Source: Mycolicibacterium sp. YH-1
GTDB taxonomy: Bacteria > Actinomycetota > Actinomycetes > Mycobacteriales > Mycobacteriaceae
Assembly (NCBI RefSeq): GCF_022557175.1
Contig: NZ_CP092915.1
Location: forward strand, 4,650,001-4,714,000
Length of the DNA: 64,000 nt
Direction of reading: 5' to 3'
The translations under genes and the position numbers were made by a program. Below the pieces are notes generated by a model that was given only the letters and a program-made list of their open reading frames with translations, searched no databases and was not told the DNA's origin. Positions 24,240-33,501 of this stretch are shown in pieces; the first letter of the stretch is position 1; each line of letters begins with the position of its first letter.

Positions 24240-25865
24240 CAATTCACCGTTCCCGCCGCGCTCGACGCCGTCGCCGCCGCGATCCCCGATCGCGTCCTGC
24301 TCATCCAGGGCGACCGCAGGTACACCTACGCCGACGTCGTCGAGCGCTCCAATCGACTGGCGTCGTATCTGCACTCCCGGGGTCTGGGCTGTCACACCCC
24401 CCGATCCAGCCTGGCCGGTCACGAGGTCGGACAGGATCTGCTGGGGATCTACGCCTACAACGGCAACGAGTTCGTCGAGACGCTGCTCGGCTCGTTCCGG
24501 GCACGCGTCGCGCCATTCAACGTCAACTACCGCTACGTCAAGAGTGAGCTGCAGTACCTACTGGCCGATGCCGGGACGACGGCACTGGTCTACCACGCCG
24601 CGTTCGCGCCCCGGGTGGCCGAGATCCTGCCCGACCTTCCGCTGTTGAAGGTGCTGATCCAGATCGCCGACGACTCCGGCAACGATCTACTCGAGGGTGC
24701 GGTGGACTACGAGGAGGCCCTGGCGTCGCGCACCGCCGAACCACCTCCCGTGGAACCGTCCCCCGACGACCTCTACGTGCTCTACACCGGCGGCACCACC
24801 GGGATGCCCAAGGGTGTGCTGTGGCGCCAGCACGACATCTTCGTGACATCGTTCGGTGGCCGGAACCTGTTCGACGGCAGCGTGATCGAGTCGTATCCGG
24901 CGCTCGCCGAACGGGCGGCGGCCGGGCCAGGCACCAAGTTGATGATCCTCCCGCCGCTCATCCACGGCGCCGCGCAGTGGGGTGTCATGACGGCGCTCAC
25001 CACCGGCCAGTCGGTGGTGTTCGCCTCTGTCGTCGACCACCTCGACGCCGACGAAGTCGTCGCGACCATCGAACGCGAGCAGGTCATGGTCGCCACCGTG
25101 GTAGGCGACGCGATGGCCCGGCCCCTTGCCGCGGCCATCGAGAAGGTGGGCACCACCCCGCTTGCGGCGGTCGCCAACGGCGGCGCGCTGCTGACGCCGA
25201 CCACCAAGCAACGGCTGATCGACGCCAAGCCCGGACTGGTGGTGATTGACGGAGTCGGCTCCTCGGAGACCGGCGCCCAGCTCACCCACATGTCGGCGCC
25301 GGGCGCGGTGTCGACCGGTCAGTTCAAGCCAGGCCCCGACACCGTGGTCGTCTCAGAGGACTTGGGCTCCGTTCTGGCGCCCGGGCACGACGGGATCGGC
25401 TGGCTGGGCCAACGTGGTTACGTGCCACTGGGTTACAAGGGCGACGCGAAGAAGACCGAGGCGACGTTCCCGGTCGTCGACGGTGTGCGCTATGCGGTGC
25501 CCGGCGACCGTGCGCGCCACCTGGAGGTCGAGGTCATCGAACTGCTGGGGCGGGACTCGGTGACCATCAACTCCGGCGGCGAGAAGATCTTCGCCGAGGA
25601 GGTCGAGACGGCGATCGCAGCCCATCCCGCTGTTGCGGACGTCGTGGTGGCGGGACGGCCGAGCGAGCGCTGGGGTCAGGAGGTCGTGGCAGTGGTGGCG
25701 CTGGAGGACGGTGCCGCCGTGGAGGCCGACGAGCTGATCACCCATGCGGCAACGTCGTTGGCGCGTTACAAGCTGCCCAAGGCCATCGTGTTCCGGCCCG
25801 TCATCGAGCGCAGCCCAGCCGGCAAGGCCGACTACCGCTGGGCCCGCGAGCAGGCCGGCGCCTAG
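24237..25865 (+). CDS. fatty-acid/steroid-side-chain CoA ligase, FadD19-like
   Basis: A 542-residue AMP-forming acyl-CoA synthetase. Core motifs: phosphate loop YVLYTGGTTGMPKGVLW near residues 181-197, IPPLIHG-like ILPPLIHGAAQWGV, GSSETGAQ, PGDRARHLE, and the hinge region INSGGEKIFAEEVE. The C-terminal catalytic Lys is in RSPAGKADYRW. The layout matches mycobacterial FadD19, which activates sterol side chains, but the identity is only suggestive. The start is ATG 24237 after the 19-bp triple repeat with GGAG. It closes the Rieske-isochorismatase-thioesterase-ligase operon. Confidence 0.92.
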   Translation: MQFTVPAALDAVAAAIPDRVLLIQGDRRYTYADVVERSNRLASYLHSRGLGCHTPRSSLAGHEVGQDLLGIYAYNGNEFVETLLGSFRARVAPFNVNYRYVKSELQYLLADAGTTALVYHAAFAPRVAEILPDLPLLKVLIQIADDSGNDLLEGAVDYEEALASRTAEPPPVEPSPDDLYVLYTGGTTGMPKGVLWRQHDIFVTSFGGRNLFDGSVIESYPALAERAAAGPGTKLMILPPLIHGAAQWGVMTALTTGQSVVFASVVDHLDADEVVATIEREQVMVATVVGDAMARPLAAAIEKVGTTPLAAVANGGALLTPTTKQRLIDAKPGLVVIDGVGSSETGAQLTHMSAPGAVSTGQFKPGPDTVVVSEDLGSVLAPGHDGIGWLGQRGYVPLGYKGDAKKTEATFPVVDGVRYAVPGDRARHLEVEVIELLGRDSVTINSGGEKIFAEEVETAIAAHPAVADVVVAGRPSERWGQEVVAVVALEDGAAVEADELITHAATSLARYKLPKAIVFRPVIERSPAGKADYRWAREQAGA

Positions 25866-25929
25866 CTCAGGCCCGCGAGCGTGACCGGCGGGGGTTGTGC
25901 TGTAGGTCACATCGGGGAATGGTGGATGT

Positions 25930-28089
25930 ATGGCGGAAAGGACGAGTTCTGCAGCAGCCGGCGTCCCAACCGCGGACAGTCCGGATGCCATTCGCAACGT
26001 GGCACTGGTGGGTCCGTCCGGGGCGGGAAAAACCACTCTGGTCGAGGCGCTGTTGGTGGCGGCCGGGGTGCTGCCCCGAATGGGCTCGGTGACCGAGGGT
26101 TCCACGGTGTGCGACTTCGACGATGCCGAGATCGCCCAGCAGCGCTCGGTGAGCCTGGCGCTGGCTCCGTTGGAGCACAACGGGATCAAGGTGAACCTGA
26201 TCGACACGCCCGGCTATGCCGATTTCATCGGCGAGCTGCGGGCCGGGCTGCGGGCCGCCGATTGCGCGATGTTCGTGATCGCCGCGAACGAGAACGTGGA
26301 CGAACCGACCAAGGCGCTGTGGCTGGAATGCGCCCGGGTCGGTATGCCGCGTGCGGTGGTGATCACCAAGCTCGACCACGCCCGGGCGAACTACACCAAC
26401 GCGTTGGCCGGCGCGCAGCAGGCGTTCGGCGACAAGGTGGCACCGCTGTACTTCCCGGCCGCGGAGGGGGTGGTCGGGTTATTGACGCGCACCCACTACG
26501 AGTACGCCGACGGCAAGCGCAGCACACATGCACCCGCGGAGGGCTACGCCGATGAGATCGTCGAGCTACGCGGCTCCCTGATCGAGGGAATCATCGAGGA
26601 ATCCGAGGACGAGACGCTGATGGAGCGCTACCTCGGCGGTGAGGAGATCGACCAGGAGGTGCTCATCGGGGATCTGGAGAAGGCGGTGGCCCGCGGCTCG
26701 TTCTTCCCGGTGATCCCGGTGTGCGCCGGAACCGGCATCGGCACGTGCGAGTTGCTGGAGGTCGCCACCCGCGGCTTCCCGTCACCCCCGGAACACCAGC
26801 TGCCCGAGGTGTTCACTCCGCAGGGTGCGCCGCGCAGGCCGTTGCCCTGCGATCCGGACGGGCCGTTGCTGGCCGAGGTGGTGAAGACGACATCGGATCC
26901 CTACGTCGGCAGGGTCAGTCTGGTCCGGGTGTTCTCCGGCACCATCAGGCCCGACGCCACCGTGCACGTGTCGGGCCATTTTTCTGCCTTCACCGAGAGA
27001 CACACCCACGCCGACTCCGGCCCGACGGCCGGCCACGCCGACCACGACGAAGACGAACGGCTCGGCACGCTGTCGTTCCCGCTCGGTAAGCAGCAGCGTC
27101 CCGCGCCCGCGGTGGTGGCCGGTGACATCTGTGCGATCGGGCGGCTCAGCCGGGCCGAGACCGGGGACACGCTGAGCGACAAGGCCGACCCACTGCTGTT
27201 GCGGCCGTGGACGATGCCGGACCCGCTGCTGCCGGTTGCCGTGCAACCGCGGGCGAAGACCGATGAGGACAAGCTGTCGGTGGGCTTGGCACGGCTGGCC
27301 GCCGAGGATCCGACGCTGCGCATCGAGCAGAACCCCGAAACCCACCAGATCGTGTTGTGGTGCATGGGTGAGGCGCACGCCGGGGTGGTGCTCGACGCGT
27401 TGACGCGGCGCTACGGGGTATCGGTGGACACCGTCGAACTGCGGACGCCGCTGCGGGAAACCTTCGGCGGCAAGGCCAAAGGCCACGGGCGTCATGTCAA
27501 ACAGTCCGGCGGGCACGGCCAGTACGCGGTGTGCGATATCGAGGTGGAGCCGCTGCCCGAGGGCAGTGGTTTCGAGTTCGTCGACAAGGTGGTGGGCGGC
27601 GCGGTGCCGCGGCAGTTCATCGGAAGCGTCGAGAAGGGGATCCGGGCGCAGATGGAACGGGGGCTGGGGGCCGACGCCGGGTATCCGGTGGTCGACATCC
27701 GGGTCACCCTGTACGACGGCAAGGCGCACAGTGTGGACTCCTCGGATTTCGCCTTTCAGATGGCCGGCGGGCTGGCGTTGCGGGAAGCCGCCGCGGCCAC
27801 CACGGTCAACCTGTTGGAGCCGGTGGACGAGATCACCGTGCTGATCCCCGACGATCTGGTCGGGTCCGTGATGAGCGATCTGTCCAGCCGTCGCGCGCGG
27901 GTGGTGGGTACCGATAAGGCCGACGAGGACCGCACCCTGGTGCGCGCCGAGATCCCCCAGGTGGAGCTGGCCCGGTACGCCATCGACCTGCGGTCGTTGT
28001 CGCACGGCGCGGGTTCGTTCACCCGATCCTTCGTCCGCTACGAACCGATGCCGGATGCGGCAGCGGCCCGGGTGCGTCGCGCGGTCTAG
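25930..28089 (+). CDS. fusA2: elongation factor G-like protein (EF-G2 type)
   Basis: A 719-residue translational-GTPase-like protein with the EF-G domain order. G1 is GPSGAGKTTL, G3 DTPGYAD, and G4 reads TKLD instead of NKxD; the switch-I threonine region (RSVSLALAPL) is also altered. Domains III-V follow (GMGEAHAGVVLDAL-like text, FGGKAKGHGRHVKQSGGHGQYAV, FVDKVVGGAVPRQFI). A His/Asp-rich loop at about residues 350-385 (HFSAFTERHTHAD, GHADHDEDE) is unusual. M. smegmatis EFG2 was reported to bind nucleotide but lack ribosome-stimulated GTPase. The gene stands between catabolic operons with no functional link that I can see. Its stop overlaps the convergent ALDH stop. Confidence 0.88.
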   Translation: MAERTSSAAAGVPTADSPDAIRNVALVGPSGAGKTTLVEALLVAAGVLPRMGSVTEGSTVCDFDDAEIAQQRSVSLALAPLEHNGIKVNLIDTPGYADFIGELRAGLRAADCAMFVIAANENVDEPTKALWLECARVGMPRAVVITKLDHARANYTNALAGAQQAFGDKVAPLYFPAAEGVVGLLTRTHYEYADGKRSTHAPAEGYADEIVELRGSLIEGIIEESEDETLMERYLGGEEIDQEVLIGDLEKAVARGSFFPVIPVCAGTGIGTCELLEVATRGFPSPPEHQLPEVFTPQGAPRRPLPCDPDGPLLAEVVKTTSDPYVGRVSLVRVFSGTIRPDATVHVSGHFSAFTERHTHADSGPTAGHADHDEDERLGTLSFPLGKQQRPAPAVVAGDICAIGRLSRAETGDTLSDKADPLLLRPWTMPDPLLPVAVQPRAKTDEDKLSVGLARLAAEDPTLRIEQNPETHQIVLWCMGEAHAGVVLDALTRRYGVSVDTVELRTPLRETFGGKAKGHGRHVKQSGGHGQYAVCDIEVEPLPEGSGFEFVDKVVGGAVPRQFIGSVEKGIRAQMERGLGADAGYPVVDIRVTLYDGKAHSVDSSDFAFQMAGGLALREAAAATTVNLLEPVDEITVLIPDDLVGSVMSDLSSRRARVVGTDKADEDRTLVRAEIPQVELARYAIDLRSLSHGAGSFTRSFVRYEPMPDAAAARVRRAV

Positions 28090-29585
28090 GCGTTGCGGCC
28101 GCTTGCCCGCAGGCGGCGGTTGGTCCGGCGCCGGGCCATCCGCAGTGACAGGTCGGCGTAGGCCCTCATCGGCCGGCTGAACGGTGGTGCGGCCGATCCC
28201 GTCATGCTGAATGGCAGGTCGGTTCCCACCACGGTGCGTTGGTGGCTGAACGTGTCAAAGCCCGCCTTGCCGTGATAGGCGCCCATACCGCTGCGGCCGA
28301 CGCCACCGAATGGTGCCGCCGACGGAATCATCTGGGCGGCAAAGTCGTTGCGGGCGACGCCACCGCTACGGGTGTTCCGGATGAAGTGGCGGAAGTCGTC
28401 GCCATCGGGCCCGTACCAGTAGGCGACGAGCGGTGCGGGCCGCGCGTTGATGTGGTCGATGACGTCGGCGAGGTGCGAGTAGCCCATCACGGTCAGGACA
28501 GGACCGAACACCTCCTCGGCGGCGATCCTCATCGTGTCGTCAATGCCGCGCACAATGGTGGGCGCGATCTTTCGGGACGTGCGGTCCGGTAGCGCCTCGC
28601 CGGGCGGTGCGATGACGTCGACGCGGGCGCCGTTGGCGCGGGCGTCGTCGATCAGACTGACGACGCGGTCGAAGTTGGCCTCATTCACCGATGAGCAGTA
28701 GTCGGCGTTGCTGATGATCGCGGGGAACATACCGCGCCAGGTCGCCGCGGCGACGTCGACGAACGACTCGACGCGGTCATCGGGCACGAACACATAGTCG
28801 GGGCAGACGCACACCTGACCACCGTTTACCATGCGGGCCTGAGCGATTCGGGCCGCTGAGCGGGTGACATCGGCGCCGGGGGCGACTACCACGGGGTTCT
28901 TGCCGCCGAGTTCGAGTGTCACCGGGACCAGGTTCTGCGCGGCGGCCCTCTGCACCATTGCGCCGACTGACGGTGAGCCGGTGAAGAACAGGTGATCGAA
29001 CGGCAGTGTCGAGAACGCCGCCGCCACGTCCGGGCCGCCGGTCGTCACGTCGAGTTCAAGGGCGTCGAAGTACTTCGGCGCGGTGGTTCGCATCAGCTCG
29101 GCCGTGCGGGGGGTCACCTCGGACATCTTGATCATCACGCGGTTGCCCGCGGCGAACGCGGCCGATGCGGGCAGCACGACGAGGTTCAGCGGGAAGTTCC
29201 ACGGGCCGATGATGCCGACGACGCCCAGCGGCGCCACCTCGACCTCGGCGCGCAATCCGAACAGCCGGCCCGCACGCATCATCGTGGTCGGTCGCATCCA
29301 CTTGGCCACGTTGGCTCGGGTGTGCTCGATCACGGGGATCATGCCGACGACTTCGGTGAACAGCGACGCCGCTCGGGATCGGGTGCCGAAGTCGGCCGCC
29401 ATCGCATCGACGAAGGCGTCGGTGTTGTCGAGCACCATGGCCAACAGCCGATCGATGCGATTGAGCCGAGTGGCCAGGTTCGCCGGGCCGTCCGCGACGA
29501 ACGCCTTGCGTTGGCGATCCAGTACCGCTACCAACTCGTCACGGCTGACGGCGACGGTGTCGAGTGGTCGTTCCGCAGTACTCAT
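28086..29585 (-). CDS. aldehyde dehydrogenase (coniferyl-aldehyde type)
   Basis: A 499-residue NAD(P)-dependent aldehyde dehydrogenase that makes a carboxylic acid. Motifs: IGPWNFPLNLVVLP, FFTGSPSVGAMV, ELGGKNP with the general-base Glu, and NGGQVCVCPDY with the catalytic Cys. The C-terminal half has EEVFGPVLTV and PFGGVGRSGMGAYHGKAGF. A basic C-terminal tail (RMARRRTNRRLRASGR) may anchor it to the membrane or polymers. I prefer ATG 29585, with AAGGTGG about eight bases upstream; GTG 29603 is possible. It is divergent from the P450 at 29723 across dyad site 4. Confidence 0.9.
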   Translation of the reverse strand: MSTAERPLDTVAVSRDELVAVLDRQRKAFVADGPANLATRLNRIDRLLAMVLDNTDAFVDAMAADFGTRSRAASLFTEVVGMIPVIEHTRANVAKWMRPTTMMRAGRLFGLRAEVEVAPLGVVGIIGPWNFPLNLVVLPASAAFAAGNRVMIKMSEVTPRTAELMRTTAPKYFDALELDVTTGGPDVAAAFSTLPFDHLFFTGSPSVGAMVQRAAAQNLVPVTLELGGKNPVVVAPGADVTRSAARIAQARMVNGGQVCVCPDYVFVPDDRVESFVDVAAATWRGMFPAIISNADYCSSVNEANFDRVVSLIDDARANGARVDVIAPPGEALPDRTSRKIAPTIVRGIDDTMRIAAEEVFGPVLTVMGYSHLADVIDHINARPAPLVAYWYGPDGDDFRHFIRNTRSGGVARNDFAAQMIPSAAPFGGVGRSGMGAYHGKAGFDTFSHQRTVVGTDLPFSMTGSAAPPFSRPMRAYADLSLRMARRRTNRRLRASGRNA

Positions 29586-29634
29586 CTGCCATGCCACCTT
29601 CACAGTCGGTCTTCGGTAGGCCCGTCAGATACGA

Positions 29635-29653
29635 TACTGTAATCCATACAGTA
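29635..29653. promoter_or_regulatory. TAC(T/G)GTA-N5 dyad, site 4 (perfect)
   Basis: TACTGTA-ATCCA-TACAGTA, the only copy with two perfectly complementary seven-base arms. It sits in the divergent region between the ALDH gene (start 29585) and the P450 gene (start 29723). Confidence 0.7.
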
Positions 29654-29690
29654 GGAACATGCAGCAGTGCTGTCGACGGTGTTCAGCAGC

Positions 29691-29730
29691 GGAAAGGGCA
29701 CCGTGGAAACGGAAAGGGCACCGTGGAAAC
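29691..29730 (+). repeat. perfect 20-bp tandem duplication of ribosome site and start codon
   Basis: GGAAAGGGCACCGTGGAAAC occurs twice in a row. Each copy has a Shine-Dalgarno-like GGAAAGGG and a GTG. The second GTG (29723) starts the P450. The first (29703) is out of frame with it and opens a mini-frame of 11 codons (METERAPWKPR) that stops at 29736-29738, inside the P450 gene. Confidence 0.85.
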
Positions 29731-30931
29731 CCAGGTAGACGTCCCATGGTCGGCCGAGGAACGGGCCGAGCGGATCCGCAACCCGTACCCCTTCTTCGCC
29801 ACCAAGCGCAACGAGGCGGGCGTCTTCCGCGGCTCGGTCATGGACTACTCCAAACTGCCCGAGAGCATGCGCCCCAAGCAGAACTACGCGGCGATGTCCT
29901 TCGATTCCGTCAACCTGGTGTTCCGCGACGGCAAGGTGTTCAACTCGGCGATGTATGACGCCACGATCGGCCTGTTCATCGGACCCACCATCCTGGCGAT
30001 GGGCGGCACCACGCATCGTGAGCACCGCAATCTGGTGTCGGCGGCGTTCAAGTCCAGGTCGCTGCTGCGGTGGGAGCCTGAGATCGTCCGGCCAATCGTC
30101 AATGACCTGATCGATGAGTTCATCAGTAGCGGCGAGGCAGATCTGGTGAAGGACTTCACCTTCGAGTTCCCGACCCGGGTCATCGCCAAGCTCCTCGGTC
30201 TGCCCGAGGACGACCTGCCGATGTTCCGGCAGTGGGCGGTCGACCTGATCAGCTACACCGTCAAGTACAAGCAGGCGTTCGAATCGTCAGCGGCGCTGAA
30301 GGATTACTTCCTCAACCAGATGGACAAGCGCAAATCTCACCCCACCGAGGACATCATCGGCGATCTCGTCACCGCGGAGATCGACGGTGAGCGTCTGACC
30401 GACGAGGCCATCTACTCGTTCCTGCGCCTGCTGCTGCCCGCCGGGCTGGAGACCACCTACCGATCGTCGGGCAACCTGATCTACCTTCTGCTGACTCACC
30501 GCGAGCAGTTCGAGGCGGTGCGGGACGATCACGAGCTCATCGCCCCCGCCATCGAGGAGGGGCTGCGCTTCGAGACCCCGCTGACCACTGTGCAGCGGTT
30601 CTCAACCGAGGACACCGAACTCGAGGGTGTCGAGATCCCGGCGAACTCCGTGATCGACGTGTGCATGGGTTCGGCGAACCGCGACGAGTCGCGCTGGGAG
30701 AACCCCGAGCAGTTCGACATCTTCCGCAAGCGCACACCGCACATCACGTTCGCGGCCGGTGAGCACACCTGCCTCGGTCTGCATCTGGCGCGCCTGGAGA
30801 CACGGGTCGCGCTGGAGTGCATCCTCGAACGGCTCGGTGACCTGACCCTGCGCGACGATGGCGACCCGCACATACACGGGCAGCCGTTCCGGTCACCGAC
30901 CGTGCTGCCGGTGACCTTCAGCGCCAGATGA
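29723..30931 (+). CDS. cytochrome P450 (third of three)
   Basis: A 402-residue P450. The I-helix is LLPAGLETTYRS with Glu in place of Asp. The conserved region HREHRNLVSAAFKSRSL marks the C-helix. The haem loop FAAGEHTCLGLHLARLE has Cys350 but lacks the second Gly-rich residues of the other two P450s. The start is GTG 29723 in the second copy of a duplicated ribosome-site/start block; the first copy is out of frame. It is divergent from the ALDH gene and convergent with the mycofactocin-type SDR at 30953. Confidence 0.92.
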   Translation: METQVDVPWSAEERAERIRNPYPFFATKRNEAGVFRGSVMDYSKLPESMRPKQNYAAMSFDSVNLVFRDGKVFNSAMYDATIGLFIGPTILAMGGTTHREHRNLVSAAFKSRSLLRWEPEIVRPIVNDLIDEFISSGEADLVKDFTFEFPTRVIAKLLGLPEDDLPMFRQWAVDLISYTVKYKQAFESSAALKDYFLNQMDKRKSHPTEDIIGDLVTAEIDGERLTDEAIYSFLRLLLPAGLETTYRSSGNLIYLLLTHREQFEAVRDDHELIAPAIEEGLRFETPLTTVQRFSTEDTELEGVEIPANSVIDVCMGSANRDESRWENPEQFDIFRKRTPHITFAAGEHTCLGLHLARLETRVALECILERLGDLTLRDDGDPHIHGQPFRSPTVLPVTFSAR

Positions 30932-30952
30932 CGCTCACCCCTGCTGGCCCCA

Positions 30953-31801
30953 CTACCCCTTCCAGGGCACAGACTTGACGTACCCGCCTGCATCGATGCG
31001 CAACTGCGTTCCGGTGATGTAGCGCGACGAGTCGCTGGCGAGGAACACCACCGCCTCGGACACGTCCTGCGCCTCGATGTACGGCACCGGCATCGCCTGC
31101 ATCATCGAGAAGGTCGCCTCGGCGTCCTCACGGGTGGGTGACTCGAGATCCGGCCGGAACACCTTGTACATGCCCTCGTTCTGCAGCATGTCGGTGTTCA
31201 CGTTGGTCGGGTGAACCGCGTTGACGCGGATCATCCGCTTCGCCAACTGGATCGAGAGGTCGTTGACGTAGCGCGCGACAATCTGCTTGGCCAAGCTGTA
31301 GGCCGAACCGCCCGGACCCTGATTGGTGGCGCTACCCAACTGGGCCGCAAGCGATCCCGTCGCGATGATCGATCCACCGTCGCTGATGTGGGGCAGGCTG
31401 GCCTGGATCACGTTGAAAACGCCGACCAGGTCGGTGTCGATGGTGTCCGACCACGACTGGATCGTCTGATTCTTGCCCATCGCGCAGATGCCGGCATTGG
31501 CCACCACCACGTCGAGTCCACCGAGTTCGGCGACGCCGTCGGCGATCGCTTTCCACACCGCACCGCGCTCCCGGACATCCACGATCGCGGTGTGGCACCG
31601 GACCGCTTCCTTCTCGACCATGCGCGCCGTCTCGTCGAGGTCCTCTGGACGCGACAGTGGGTAGGTGTTGCCCTCGAGGTCAGCGCAGATGTCGAGCGCG
31701 ATGATGCTGGCGCCTTCGGCGGCCAGGTTGACCGCATGCGAGCGCCCCTGCCCCCGCGCCGCTCCGGACACGACCGCGATCTTGTTGTCCAGCTTGCCCA
31801 T
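30953..31801 (-). CDS. mycofactocin-type SDR oxidoreductase
   Basis: A 282-residue SDR of the mycofactocin-dependent subfamily (SDR_subfam_1 type). The TGxxxGxG motif appears as SGAARGQGRSHAV at residues 13-25. The subfamily insertion is visible as DICADLEGNTYPLSRPEDLDETARMVE. NAGI, the catalytic Ser region ATGSLAA and YSLAKQ follow. Such enzymes hold NAD tightly and pass electrons to mycofactocin, typically oxidising alcohols. No mycofactocin synthesis genes are in the window. ATG 31801 has GAGGA seven bases upstream. The ALDH gene at 31816-33357 is upstream on the same strand with 14 bases between, giving an ALDH-SDR operon. Confidence 0.88.
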   Translation of the reverse strand: MGKLDNKIAVVSGAARGQGRSHAVNLAAEGASIIALDICADLEGNTYPLSRPEDLDETARMVEKEAVRCHTAIVDVRERGAVWKAIADGVAELGGLDVVVANAGICAMGKNQTIQSWSDTIDTDLVGVFNVIQASLPHISDGGSIIATGSLAAQLGSATNQGPGGSAYSLAKQIVARYVNDLSIQLAKRMIRVNAVHPTNVNTDMLQNEGMYKVFRPDLESPTREDAEATFSMMQAMPVPYIEAQDVSEAVVFLASDSSRYITGTQLRIDAGGYVKSVPWKG

Positions 31802-31815
31802 CCGCTGTCCTCTCA

Positions 31816-33357
31816 TCAGTTGGGCCGGGGCATCCGGCAGCCAATGGTCTTGGTCTCCAGGTACTGCTGGAAACCCTCGATACCGCACTGCCGGCCCATG
31901 CCGGAGCTCTTGTACCCGCCGAACGGTGCGTCGGCGCCGTAGAACATCCCGCCGTTGACGCCGATGGATCCGGTCCGAATTCGCCGGGCGATCGCCATTC
32001 CGCGTTCCACCGACCCCGACAGCACGGCACCGGCCAGGCCGAATGCGCTGTCGTTGGCGATCCGCACGGCGTCATCGTCATCGTCGAACGGCAGCATCAC
32101 CAGCACCGGACCGAAGATCTCCTCCTGCGCGATGGCAGCGGAGTTGTCGACGCCCACCACCACCGTGGGCTGGACGAAGAAACCACCTGCCAGCTCGGCG
32201 GGCAGATCATCGTATGAGCCACCGCCGACGGTGATCTCGGCACCGCTGCGGCGGGCACGCTCGCACGCGTCCAGCACCCGCTCCTTCTGCCGCGCGCTGA
32301 TCACGGGACCGACGAGGGTCTGCGGCGATGCGGGATCGCCGACGGGCACCATCCCGAAGGCGGCCGTCACACCGGCCACCGCGTCGTCGAACAGCGATCG
32401 GTGGACCAGCATTCTGGTGGTGAGCGCACAGGCCTGTCCCGCGTGCACGCACACCCCGATGGCGCTCGGAATGATCTTGGCCGGGTTGACGTCCTCGGTG
32501 ACGATGAGCGCCGACTTACCACCCAGCTCCAGGAACGTCCGCTTCATCGTGTCGGCGCCCTGGCGGATCAACAGCTTTCCGACGGCGGTCGATCCGGTGA
32601 ACGAGATCATGTCGACGCGGGGGTCGGTGGCGAGCAGTTCGGCCACCGCGTTGTCCGGCGTCGGCACGACGCTCACGACGCCCGCGGGGATGTCGGTGTG
32701 CTCGGCGATGAGCCGGCCCAACCGGGTTGCGTTCCACGGTGTGTGCGGGTCGGGTTTCAGCACGACGGTGTTGCCCGTCGCCAGAGCCGGTCCCAGCTTG
32801 TTGAGGATGACCTCGATCGGGAAGTTGGACGGCGTGATGGCACCCACGACGCCGACGGGTTCCTGAACGACGGTGCGGACGTTGCGATCCCCGAACAGAC
32901 CGCCGCCGTCGAGTGTGCGCTCCCAGTCGAATTCGTCGATCAGACGGGACGGATACCGCAGCGAGTCGGCCAGCGGCCAGTCCAGCTGCGCGGTGGCGAT
33001 CGTCATGTCCGGGCAGCCGACCTCGGCGATCAGTTCCGCGCGCAGCTGGTCGCGCTCGGACTCCAGCGCTGCCTGCAGCTGTTGCAGGCACCGCTGACGC
33101 AGAGCACCATTGGTCGACCAGTCGGTCTCGTCGAACGCCCGCCGCGCCGATCCGATGGCCCTCGACATATCCTCGGCGCCTGCGGCGGACGTCGCTCCGA
33201 GCACCAGACCCGTTGCCGGGGAGACATTGTCGAATTCCGCGCCGGACGCCGCAGTGACCAGTTCACCGTCGATCAGCATGCGCTTCTCGGCGGCTTGCGC
33301 GGCCAGGCGGCCCAATTCGACGCTTGACGCCGACGGCGCCTCGATGGCTTCGCTCAC
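31816..33357 (-). CDS. aldehyde dehydrogenase
   Basis: A 513-residue classical ALDH. Motifs in order: TPSNFPIEVILNKLGPAL, FTGSTAVGKLL, ELGGKSALIVTED with the base Glu, and HAGQACALTTRM with the catalytic Cys. The end has EEIFGPVLVMLPF, PFGGYKSSGMGRQCGIEGF and ETKTIG. It oxidises the aldehyde to acid, probably after the alcohol dehydrogenase step of the mycofactocin SDR encoded next. Start is GTG 33357. Dyad site 5 lies 46 bases upstream. Confidence 0.92.
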   Translation of the reverse strand: MSEAIEAPSASSVELGRLAAQAAEKRMLIDGELVTAASGAEFDNVSPATGLVLGATSAAGAEDMSRAIGSARRAFDETDWSTNGALRQRCLQQLQAALESERDQLRAELIAEVGCPDMTIATAQLDWPLADSLRYPSRLIDEFDWERTLDGGGLFGDRNVRTVVQEPVGVVGAITPSNFPIEVILNKLGPALATGNTVVLKPDPHTPWNATRLGRLIAEHTDIPAGVVSVVPTPDNAVAELLATDPRVDMISFTGSTAVGKLLIRQGADTMKRTFLELGGKSALIVTEDVNPAKIIPSAIGVCVHAGQACALTTRMLVHRSLFDDAVAGVTAAFGMVPVGDPASPQTLVGPVISARQKERVLDACERARRSGAEITVGGGSYDDLPAELAGGFFVQPTVVVGVDNSAAIAQEEIFGPVLVMLPFDDDDDAVRIANDSAFGLAGAVLSGSVERGMAIARRIRTGSIGVNGGMFYGADAPFGGYKSSGMGRQCGIEGFQQYLETKTIGCRMPRPN

Positions 33358-33403
33358 TGCGCTCCCTCGGTCCGGGCGGTCGGAAGCACGTCACCGCACA
33401 ACC

Positions 33404-33422
33404 AACGGTAAAGATTACAGTA
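33404..33422. promoter_or_regulatory. TAC(T/G)GTA-N5 dyad, site 5
   Basis: AACGGTA-AAGAT-TACAGTA, 46 bases upstream of the ALDH-SDR operon (start 33357). Confidence 0.6.
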
Positions 33423-33466
33423 TCGCAGTTCGGTCGCCTCCCGACGCAGCTGCGTCACTTTGACGG

Positions 33467-33501
33467 TTGCGGTGACACCATTGTGGTGTCATAGTGACGT
33501 C
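33467..33501 (+). promoter_or_regulatory. autoregulated leaderless promoter of the ribbon-helix-helix gene
   Basis: A -35-like TTGCGG (33467-33472) is separated by exactly 17 bases from a -10-like CATAGT (33490-33495). The ATG at 33502 follows after six bases, so the message is probably leaderless. The spacer plus the first two -10 bases form a perfect dyad, TGACACCA-TTG-TGGTGTCA (33473-33491). A repressor bound there would block the promoter. Confidence 0.65.
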
